A stretch of DNA of 64,000 nt from PoT sp049331405. Lineage in GTDB: Bacteria; Planctomycetota; Planctomycetia; Isosphaerales; Isosphaeraceae. The stretch covers positions 7,750,001-7,814,000 of the forward strand of contig NZ_CP186274.1 of assembly GCF_049331405.1 (NCBI RefSeq), given 5' to 3'. The translations under genes and the position numbers were made by a program. Of the stretch, positions 17,270 to 26,217 are shown piece after piece. Under the pieces are notes generated by a model, which saw only the letters and a program-made list of their open reading frames with translations, searched no databases and was not told the origin of the DNA. Position 1 is the first letter of the stretch; each line of letters starts with the position of its first letter.

Positions 17270-18552
17270 CACCTCAGAAACATTCGAGCGTTATCGCCGA
17301 GCGGACTGGCGTCCCCGCGATCAGCACCTTGATGCAGTTGGCACTGGGTAATCCGGACCTGGTTTCCCTTGCGGCAGGCTTCGTCGACCAGCAGAGCCTG
17401 CCCATTGACCTCGTGGCCAAGGCCGTCAACGAGCTCGCTCGCTCTCGCTTCGAGGGTCAAAGAGGCCTCCAGTACGGGACGACGCAGGGGGACCTCAGCC
17501 TTCGGAAGCATCTGATTCGGATGCTCGAGAAGAACGAAGGGGTACCCGAGGGAGAATTCCAGCACGCCCTACCCCGGACGGTCGTCACGACCGGCTCTCA
17601 ACAACTCCTCTACCTGATCGCCGAGGCTCTTCTCGATCCCGGCGATATTGTGTTGGTGGAGTCGCCGACGTACTTCGTATATCTGGGTGTGCTCGAGACG
17701 CGGGGCGTCGAGGCCATCGGGGTGGAGACCGACTCGGGCGGCCTCAGGCTCGACAAGCTCGAAGCGACCCTGTCCGATCTGGAGGCGCAAGGGCGTCTCG
17801 ATCGGGTCAAACTCATCTACACGGTTTCGGAGCATTCCAACCCGTCGGGTGTGAGCCTGGCTGCCGACCGCAGGGCCCCGCTGGTGGAGCTGGCCAGGCG
17901 CTGGTCGAAGCTGAGATCGATCTACATCCTCGAGGATGCCGCCTACCGCGGCCTGACTTACGACGGCACCGAGCCGAGCAGCGTCTGGCATACGGACAAG
18001 ACCGAGGAGACCGTCATCCTCGCCAGGACGTTCAGCAAGACGTTCAGCCCAGGCTTGAAGGTGGGCTGGGGGATCTTGCCCCCTTCGTTACTGGAGCCAG
18101 TCCTCAGGCTCAAGGGAAATCACGATTTCGGGACCGGGAACTTTTCGCAAGTCTTGCTCGATCACCTGATCAATGAGGGGCATTACGAGGCCCAGATCCA
18201 GCACCTCGTGAAGATCTACCGGTCGAAGCGGGACGCGTTGCTGGGGGCTCTCGAGACGCAGTTCCGGAGCTTCGAAGGCCTGGTCTCATGGACGGTCCCG
18301 CAAGGTGGCCTTTACGTTTGGCTCACTTTACCTCAGGATCTGGACTCGGGCCCGGAAGGCCCGCTGTTCCGCCGCTGCCTTTCGGAAGGCGTGGTGTATG
18401 TGCCGGGAGCCTACGCGTTCGCCGCACAGCCCGCCCCCGTACCGACGAATCATGCTCGGCTTTGTTTCGGCGTGCCGCAGGAAGTTGACCTGGTGGAGGG
18501 GATCCGCCGGTTGTCTGTGGCCCTGGCGGATTGTCTCGACCCCGTCGCCTGA
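17266..18552 (+). CDS. PLP-dependent aminotransferase, class I/II (2-aminoadipate aminotransferase-like)
   Basis: A 428-residue fold-type I aminotransferase. Visible blocks include LQYGTTQGDLSLR, TTGSQQLLYL, the NPSG loop at the substrate site, LEDAAYRGL, and SKTFSPGLKVGW with the cofactor Lys at about residue 258. Domain order matches LysN/MocR-type aminotransferases acting on 2-aminoadipate, branched-chain or aromatic amino acids. There is no N-terminal HTH, so it is an enzyme and not a MocR regulator. Its ATG overlaps the stop of the phosphatase gene. The relation to neighbouring envelope genes is unclear and the exact substrate is not determined. Confidence 0.88.
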   Translation: MTPQKHSSVIAERTGVPAISTLMQLALGNPDLVSLAAGFVDQQSLPIDLVAKAVNELARSRFEGQRGLQYGTTQGDLSLRKHLIRMLEKNEGVPEGEFQHALPRTVVTTGSQQLLYLIAEALLDPGDIVLVESPTYFVYLGVLETRGVEAIGVETDSGGLRLDKLEATLSDLEAQGRLDRVKLIYTVSEHSNPSGVSLAADRRAPLVELARRWSKLRSIYILEDAAYRGLTYDGTEPSSVWHTDKTEETVILARTFSKTFSPGLKVGWGILPPSLLEPVLRLKGNHDFGTGNFSQVLLDHLINEGHYEAQIQHLVKIYRSKRDALLGALETQFRSFEGLVSWTVPQGGLYVWLTLPQDLDSGPEGPLFRRCLSEGVVYVPGAYAFAAQPAPVPTNHARLCFGVPQEVDLVEGIRRLSVALADCLDPVA

Positions 18553-18630
18553 GGATGATCGCGGCCGAACGATTCGGCCCGCAGGCGTGGGGAGCGGTTC
18601 AACTTTGGCTCGGATGCTGGGGGAATCGCC

Positions 18631-19836
18631 ATGTTCGGAATCCTACAGCGATACGTCATGGGCGAGGTCCTCCGCGCCTTTACCCTGGCGCTCATTACGC
18701 TGACGACGGTCATCGTGCTCTTCATGGTGATGATCGAGGCGTCGAAGATCGGGCTTGGGCCGGTGGAGATCGCCAAGCTCGTCCCTTACGTCATACCGAC
18801 GAGTCTGCCGTACACGATCCCGGTCTCGCTGCTCTTCAGCGTCACCGTCGTCTACGGCCGACTCGCTGCCGACAACGAGATCGTCGCGGTCAAGACGGCG
18901 GGCGTCAGCGCCTTCGCCGTCTTGCTCCCGTCTATCACCCTGGGGTTCTTCCTCAGCGTGCTGATGGTCTACCTGTCGTACAGCCCGATCCCGAAGGCGA
19001 ATCATCATGCCAAGATGATCATGTTCCAGAACCTGGAAGAGCTCTTCTATCGCTGCCTGAAGAAGGATCGCGAGTTCAACAATAACCAGTGGCCGTTCCA
19101 TATCACGGTGAAGGACGTCGAGGACAAGACGCTCATCGACGCGACCTTCAAGCATCGAGCGGCCGGCTCGCGCGACCCCAACAACTTCGACAGCGTCATC
19201 CAGGCCAAGAAGGCGGTCATCCACTTCGACACCCAACGCAAGCTGGCCAGGATCTATCTCGATGGCTCGCACGTCAGCGACCCGCGCAACGACGTGTTCC
19301 TGATCAACGACTCGACCATCGAAATGGACATCCCAGGCGATCGAAGTTTGACTGCCGAGAAACGCATCCAGGAGAAGACGACGCCCGAGTTGGTCGCCGA
19401 TCAGCATGATTTCCGTAAGAAGATGGCGAAGGAACGCAAGATCCAGGCGATGGGCGCAGCTCTCTGGATGGGCATGGGCCGACTGAACCGCGTCGACTGG
19501 CCGCAGATCCACCGGTCGTTCGTCGACTACGGCACTTGGGACATGAACTGGAAACAGTTCGAGACCGAGAAGCAGCAGCGCGTGGCCATGGCCTGCGGGC
19601 CGCTCTTCTTCGTCCTCCTGGGGGCACCGGTGGGCGTCCTGTTCGCCCGACGAGACTTCTTGAGCGCGTTCATTTCGTGTTTCGTCCCCATCATCATCCT
19701 TTACTACCCCCTGATCCTGCTCGGCACGAACATGGGGAAGGAAGGGATCCTGAACCCGACGGTCGCGCTCTGGCTGGGGAATTTCCTCCTGGCCATCCTG
19801 TCAGGCTTCGTCTGGCCGTCTGTCATTCGACACTAG
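18631..19836 (+). CDS. LptF/LptG family permease (first of pair)
   Basis: A 401-residue inner-membrane protein with the LptF/LptG arrangement: hydrophobic segments near the N terminus, a conserved block ending in ADNEIVAVKTAGVS, a large periplasmic beta-jellyroll (about 130-290), then three C-terminal membrane helices. LptF and LptG form the membrane part of the LptB2FG ABC exporter that extracts lipopolysaccharide and passes it to LptC, LptA and LptD. The second permease follows 57 bases downstream. lptB is not in the window, but an LptD-like gene lies at 54177, so the pathway is likely intact. Whether this copy is F or G cannot be settled by eye. Confidence 0.88.
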   Translation: MFGILQRYVMGEVLRAFTLALITLTTVIVLFMVMIEASKIGLGPVEIAKLVPYVIPTSLPYTIPVSLLFSVTVVYGRLAADNEIVAVKTAGVSAFAVLLPSITLGFFLSVLMVYLSYSPIPKANHHAKMIMFQNLEELFYRCLKKDREFNNNQWPFHITVKDVEDKTLIDATFKHRAAGSRDPNNFDSVIQAKKAVIHFDTQRKLARIYLDGSHVSDPRNDVFLINDSTIEMDIPGDRSLTAEKRIQEKTTPELVADQHDFRKKMAKERKIQAMGAALWMGMGRLNRVDWPQIHRSFVDYGTWDMNWKQFETEKQQRVAMACGPLFFVLLGAPVGVLFARRDFLSAFISCFVPIIILYYPLILLGTNMGKEGILNPTVALWLGNFLLAILSGFVWPSVIRH

Positions 19837-19893
19837 TCCTTAGGGTATTCGATCGTAACGAAGTCGTTGCGTCTCGAGCGGAGGGAACCGCCA

Positions 19894-21051
19894 GTGGGAA
19901 TCCTCGATCGCCAGCGCTATTGGGCATTCTTCAAGGCGTACCTCATTTGCTTTATCGCCCTCGTCGGCCTCTATGTCGTCATCGATGCATTCTCAAACCT
20001 TGACGAGTTCAACAAGCGTGCCAGCGGCATCGAACTCTTCAAGGTGATGGGCTGGTACTATCTCATCCACATGAGCCTCTTCTACGACCGGCTCTGCGGC
20101 GTGATCGGGATGATGGCGGCGATCTTCACCGTCACCTGGATGCAGCGCAACAACGAACTGCTCGCCATGCTGGCCGCCGGGATCAGCACCCAGCGCGTGA
20201 TCCGGCCCGTTTGGATCTCGACCATCGTCGTGAGCCTCCTGGCTGTGCTGAACCAGGAATTCATCATGCCCCCCTATGCGGAGGAACTCCGCAAATCGCA
20301 CGACGACGACGGCACTCGCAAGATTACCGTGTCGAGCCGGCATGATGACCAATCGATCCTCATCCACGGCCCTTCCGCCGACCGAGCCTCCCGAACGGTC
20401 TTCCCCTGCAACGTCACGATCCCCGTGGAGTTCTACGGTCCGCTGATCGAGATCTCGGCGAAGCAGGCACGATATATCCCACCGGATGCCCCCAACGCCC
20501 CGCTCAAAGGGGGGTGGCTGCTGCGTGCGGCGAAGCTCAGCCCCGCACTCGACGACACGATCTTCGGGGATGGGCCTATCATCCCGATCACCGACCTCAA
20601 GGGGTTTCCACCGGCCTTCGGCGAAATCCCTAACCTCGGCGGCAAGAATTACTTCCTGAAAAGCAACCTGACGTTCGAATCGGTGGCTCGAGGCCGCGAC
20701 TGGTACATGTTTGCCACGACCCCTTCTTTGATTCGAAGTCTCTCCGACCGGTCCAATCACTCGACGGAGAAACTCGATATCGCCGTCTTCCTCCATGGAC
20801 GGTTGATCCGCCCGCTCTTGAGCCTCTGCCTGATGATGCTCAGCCTCCCGCTTGTGCTCGGCGGTTACGGGAGGAACATGTTTATCAACCTTGGCATGTC
20901 GCTCGGGACCTCGGCCATCTTCTACGCGATGATGTTCCTGTCGAGCTACCTCGGCGGGCACTCCGTCATCTCTCCGGAGCTCGCAGCCTGGGCTCCCCTG
21001 ATCGGATTCGGCTCCATCGCCGTCGCTCGCTGGGATCGAATTCGTACATGA
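19894..21051 (+). CDS. LptF/LptG family permease (second of pair)
   Basis: A 385-residue partner of the preceding permease. It has N-terminal membrane helices, a conserved RNNELLAMLAAGISTQRV block (the LptF/G cytoplasmic loop), a periplasmic region (about 120-290) and C-terminal helices including LPLVLGGYGRNMF. I chose the GTG at 19894, with GGAGGG about 8 bases upstream, over a TTG at 19867, because the protein then begins MGILDRQRYW directly before the first membrane helix as expected. Together the pair should form the transmembrane channel of the LPS exporter. Downstream lies the promoter and leader of rpsA. Confidence 0.88.
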   Translation: MGILDRQRYWAFFKAYLICFIALVGLYVVIDAFSNLDEFNKRASGIELFKVMGWYYLIHMSLFYDRLCGVIGMMAAIFTVTWMQRNNELLAMLAAGISTQRVIRPVWISTIVVSLLAVLNQEFIMPPYAEELRKSHDDDGTRKITVSSRHDDQSILIHGPSADRASRTVFPCNVTIPVEFYGPLIEISAKQARYIPPDAPNAPLKGGWLLRAAKLSPALDDTIFGDGPIIPITDLKGFPPAFGEIPNLGGKNYFLKSNLTFESVARGRDWYMFATTPSLIRSLSDRSNHSTEKLDIAVFLHGRLIRPLLSLCLMMLSLPLVLGGYGRNMFINLGMSLGTSAIFYAMMFLSSYLGGHSVISPELAAWAPLIGFGSIAVARWDRIRT

Positions 21052-21209
21052 TGTTGCGATAACAGAAGCCGGAGCTCAAGTCGTCGAGATCGGTGGTTTG
21101 CGGGTCAAGGCGGCCGATCTTCCCGCGCCGGTGACGTGCCCAGAGAGGGGCACGGACCTGGCGTTGTGGCGGGATGGACGCCCATACCCCTCAAAGTCGT
21201 CGATCACGG

Positions 21210-21237
21210 TTGTCTTTTCGTCCAGGTCTTCTATAAT
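21210..21237 (+). promoter_or_regulatory. Strong candidate promoter of rpsA
   Basis: TTGTCT (21210-21215), 16 bases, then consensus TATAAT (21232-21237). Transcription would begin near 21244, immediately before an intrinsic-terminator-like hairpin. Confidence 0.65.
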
Positions 21238-21250
21238 AACTTTTTGCGTC

Positions 21251-21283
21251 AGCCCACCTTTCGTGTGGAAGGGTGGGTTTTTT
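21251..21283 (+). terminator. Intrinsic terminator in the rpsA leader (possible attenuator)
   Basis: The stem GCCCACCTTTC / GGAAGGGTGGG is followed by six or more T (to 21283). It lies between lptG-like and rpsA but downstream of the rpsA promoter, so it can act on both read-through from upstream and on new rpsA transcripts. Confidence 0.8.
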
Positions 21284-21444
21284 CCTAACTATCGTTCCAA
21301 ACTGAGCCAGGGCAGCCATCGATTCGATCAATCGAGGATTGAGTCGGTTTCCTTGGAGGATTGCGATCCTGACCAGATCATTCCTCCGGGTGGTAAGCCC
21401 AACCCCCCCGCAACTCGCGAGGGATCGTTTCGAAACGGACAAAC

Positions 21445-23286
<1,842 letters not shown>

Positions 23287-23368
23287 GATCGTGTCACAAT
23301 CGGTTTGAGCGGTGTCCGCGACTTAGCGAGCATCGCTTTACACCGAACAGTGCGCTTGAACTCAATAT

Positions 23369-23410
23369 GGACCACCGATTCCAACCTTGGAGTCGGTGGT
23401 CCATTTTTTT
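23369..23410 (+). terminator. Intrinsic terminator of rpsA
   Basis: The stem GGACCACCGA / TCGGTGGTCC (23369-23402) encloses a short loop with a further partial pairing, and is followed by a run of T to 23410. Confidence 0.93.
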
Positions 23411-23590
23411 GCCTCTCGTTATCAGGGCTCGAAGAATCCGGATCACAAAATCCGCTCATTCTGTGTGACACGATATTGATTCGTTCACCTCCTTTCCGTC
23501 AGTTCTCATCTCATTGGTTCATGTTACGATCACGATCAAACTTCTTTCTCAATCTTCCCATCTTTACTGGTCGCTCGTAACTCGAACGGA

Positions 23591-23619
23591 TTGCCTGAAG
23601 CAGCAAACCGCTATATAGT
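23591..23619 (+). promoter_or_regulatory. Candidate promoter of the sigma factor gene
   Basis: TTGCCT (23591-23596), a 17-base spacer, and TATAGT (23614-23619). It would give a 5' leader of about 390 nt. Confidence 0.55.
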
Positions 23620-24018
23620 GCATTTCCCCGAAACCTCCTAGACTTCCAAAACCGTTTTAAGTTATCACGGTAGTGTTCCGATACCTTGGGTTAGACCGTG
23701 AGCGGACGCGAGGATTGGGAGAGCGAGGGAGACCTTTGGCGGGTTGAAGTCACAAGGTCAGTGCGGATCCTACCTCAAGATCGTGGGCTTGCGGGATTTG
23801 CGAAGGGGAGGGCGACCTGAGGTGGCGAGGCGGGAGGCCGGCTACTGCTCGGGGGGACGCCTGGACCCGTTTTGGTGCGCGGAACGAGGACTCCAGACCA
23901 ACCTGGCCGAGGCAGTTGTCTCGGCCGACCAAACGCTTGTGAGACGACCTCGGATCCCTCGGACCGTTTTCCCCTACCAACTGCGGACCCAGTTACGACC
24001 GACCCTACGAGGATCTTC

Positions 24019-24855
24019 ATGGCCCGTATTCGCCGACACCGCCGAGACACGGTACAAAGTCCCCTGGAGACTTACCTCCGGGAGATTAACGAGACGGCGC
24101 TCCTGACTGCTGACGAAGAGAAGATGCTGGCACACCGGATTGCCGAGGGGGATAAGAGCGCGCGTGACCGCATGGTCCGCGCCAACCTTCGCCTGGTCGT
24201 CAACATCGCCCGCGGCTACGTCGGCAAGGGCCTATCGCTCCAGGACCTGATCGAAGAGGGGAATCTTGGCCTCCTCCGCGCCGTCGAGGGCTTCGACCCC
24301 GGCGTGGGAACCAGGTTCAGCACTTACGCGAGCTACTGGATCAAGCAGTCGATCAAGCGGGCATTGGTCAACACGGCCAAGCCGATTCGCATCCCCGCCT
24401 ACATGGTCGAACTGCTCTTCAAATGGCGCCGAATGTCGTCCGATCTTCAGGACTCCCTGGGTCGCCCCCCGACGGTCGAGGAGATCGCTCGTGCCCTCGA
24501 GCTGCCCAAGAAGAAACTGGCGATCGTCAAGAAGGCGATCAAGGTCTATAACCTCGTCCCGCAGACGGATCAGCCGGAAAACGGCTGGAGCCTCGGCGAG
24601 ATGTTGATGGACGAGCGAACCCGCGCCCCGGACGTTGAGATGCTCGAGGCCGACAACCTCAAGCTCGTCATGCACCGGCTTGAGGAGATGGATAAGCGCG
24701 AGGCCACCGTGCTCCGCATGCGGTTCGGACTCAACGATGCCCCCCCCAAGACCCTCAAGGAGATCGGGGAATCGCTGGGCCTGACCCGCGAACGCGTACG
24801 CCAGATCGAGAACGAGGCCCTCGGCAAACTCTCCGCGACCTTCCACGCTGACTGA
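24019..24855 (+). CDS. RNA polymerase sigma-70 family factor (short, group 2-like)
   Basis: From the ATG at 24019, with GAGGA 5 bases upstream, the product is 278 residues. Region 1.2 (DTVQSPLETYLREIN), region 2 (RLVVNIARGYVGKGL...DLIEEGNLGLLRAVEGFDP and STYASYWIKQSI), region 3 and region 4 (TLKEIGESLGLTRERVRQIE) are all present, while region 1.1 is missing. It should recognise -10/-35 promoters of the RpoD type. The small size fits a non-essential or stress-related paralogue more than the main housekeeping factor, which is usually longer. Its leader is unusually long (about 390 nt), suggesting post-transcriptional control. It is followed by a strong hairpin. Confidence 0.9.
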   Translation: MARIRRHRRDTVQSPLETYLREINETALLTADEEKMLAHRIAEGDKSARDRMVRANLRLVVNIARGYVGKGLSLQDLIEEGNLGLLRAVEGFDPGVGTRFSTYASYWIKQSIKRALVNTAKPIRIPAYMVELLFKWRRMSSDLQDSLGRPPTVEEIARALELPKKKLAIVKKAIKVYNLVPQTDQPENGWSLGEMLMDERTRAPDVEMLEADNLKLVMHRLEEMDKREATVLRMRFGLNDAPPKTLKEIGESLGLTRERVRQIENEALGKLSATFHAD

Positions 24856-24880
24856 CCATCAGCAAGCATTCGAAAACCAT

Positions 24881-24930
24881 CGAGGCCGGGCAAGGAGGTG
24901 AGTTCGACTCACTCCCCTGCTCCGGCCTCG
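24881..24930 (+). terminator. Long hairpin after the sigma factor gene
   Basis: The arms CGAGGCCGG (24881-24889) and CCGGCCTCG (24922-24930) close an inner stem built on GTGAGT and ACTCAC. There is no T-run, so termination is inferred from position and stability. Confidence 0.6.
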
Positions 24931-24954
24931 TGTGCGTCTATGTCTCTGCGGCAC

Positions 24955-25695
24955 TTACTCGTGCCTCATCCCGCCGCTTCTCGGCCTCGCGAGTGAAGTG
25001 TATCGCTTGCGGCAGCGCTGGAAGACCAGGCCGACTCCGCAAGCGAGAAGCACCACGAGGGTTGTCGGCTCGGGGACGGTCGCGACCAGCGGAGAGTTAT
25101 AACCCAGCGTGTTGCTGGAGTCGATCGTCGTCGCGAAGCTGCGATTGAAGTTGCCGTCGAACGCGCTGTTCAACTCGGGATGCATCTCCATGTAGAGATC
25201 AGGCCCGAACGTGTTCGCCAGCAACCCCCCCGTGACCTTCAGGTCGAGGTTGAACGCGGACGAGGTGCCAGCTTGAGACCCGAAAGCCTTGGGTGTCCCG
25301 CTGAGCAGGAGTCCTCGATACTCCTGGCCGGCGATGTTCACCGAGCCATAGAGTGAATAAGAATTGGATGCGTCATTGATCAGCCGTCCGTTCTGGTCGA
25401 GTCGGAGGTTGAGGATCTGGGTGCGCGTACCGTCGCTGTCGGGTTGGATGATCGACTCATTGGCGACCGCGGGCCCCGTGCTCAGCAGGTACGGGGTGTT
25501 CGTGACGCGGAAGTTCCCGGTTTGCGTGGCGGGGTCGTAGTCGTAACTCTGCTCGCCAGTGATCGAGCCGGCGAGGTCAGGATAGTTGCGACCCCCCGGT
25601 TGCTGAATCAATTCTGCCGACGTACGAACGCTCAGCAGCCCGGCAAATAGTACCGACAACCCCGCCAGTATTGTGTAGCGGCGCATCCGGTGCAT
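24955..25695 (-). CDS. PEP-CTERM sorting domain protein of unknown function
   Basis: A 246-residue secreted protein. It has a signal peptide (about 1-27) and a beta-rich central region with no domain I recognise. The C-terminal sorting signal reads VPEPTTLVVLLACGVGLVF followed by an Arg/Lys cluster. The ATG has AAGGGA about 8 bases upstream. It is convergent with the sigma factor gene. Like other PEP-CTERM proteins it should be cut by exosortase and displayed or released at the cell surface. Surface structure, extracellular matrix and carbohydrate binding are all possible and none is demonstrated. Confidence 0.8.
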   Translation of the reverse strand: MHRMRRYTILAGLSVLFAGLLSVRTSAELIQQPGGRNYPDLAGSITGEQSYDYDPATQTGNFRVTNTPYLLSTGPAVANESIIQPDSDGTRTQILNLRLDQNGRLINDASNSYSLYGSVNIAGQEYRGLLLSGTPKAFGSQAGTSSAFNLDLKVTGGLLANTFGPDLYMEMHPELNSAFDGNFNRSFATTIDSSNTLGYNSPLVATVPEPTTLVVLLACGVGLVFQRCRKRYTSLARPRSGGMRHE

Positions 25696-26217
25696 GGGAA
25701 ATCCCTTTCGGTCGTCCTTTGCCCGAAGTTTGGGCTGGACATGCCCTCGTCGTTTCCTGCGTCCGCATGAATGCGGACACGAGGCTTACGAGCCACGTCC
25801 CCCAAAAGGCCTCGAGATTCGTGGCACCCTGACATCCATGGGGTCAATCAAGAAGGCGGGCCACGGCGAGGCGTGGTATAGCCGCTCGGTCTCCGTCCGA
25901 AATCGATTCCAACTCCCTTTGGCAACGGCTTTGTCGTTCGAATCCTGAACGAACGACATCAACTGAGAACCGCCGATTGCGCGGCAATTGCGAAGCGGAT
26001 TGATCGAGTTGGGAGGGACCTTACTCGATCAGCAAGGTGGCTGTCAATGTCGACCTGATCCCGAGGTTCCTTGCTTTTGGTGCAATCGGTCATGAGTTGT
26101 TTAATAACTCCTCATCTTCCAATTTATTTAAGGCAATGGATTTGTCGGGATCGAGAGTTCGATGCGATCCAACCACGGCTTCGCAATCGCGAGGGAGAAC
26201 TCGCGAGGTTCACCGAT
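25696..26217. other. Intergenic region with AT-rich segment
   Basis: It contains the inverted repeat at 25932-25958 and a notably AT-rich stretch around 26080-26150 in an otherwise GC-rich window. No gene is convincing. It probably holds the 3' end of the subtilase transcript and the promoter of the PEP-CTERM gene. Confidence 0.5.
25932..25958. repeat. Perfect 9-bp inverted repeat
   Basis: TGTCGTTCG (25932-25940) and CGAACGACA (25950-25958) flank a 9-base loop. There is no T-run. It may be the 3' hairpin of the subtilase mRNA or a regulator site. Confidence 0.7.

Larger units (their letters stand above)
23287..24018 (+). other. Intergenic region and long leader before the sigma factor
   Basis: About 730 bases. 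It holds the rpsA terminator, a promoter at 23591-23619, a hairpin with arms CACGGT/ACCGTG near 23667-23700, and then about 390 bases of GC-rich leader. I looked for 6S, tmRNA, RNase P and SRP RNA signatures and saw none. Confidence 0.5.

Noticed and set aside
24881..24930. T-arm-like GAGTTCGACTC suggesting a tRNA
   Set aside because: It lies in the loop end of a perfect long hairpin without acceptor, D or anticodon arms, and is better explained as a terminator.
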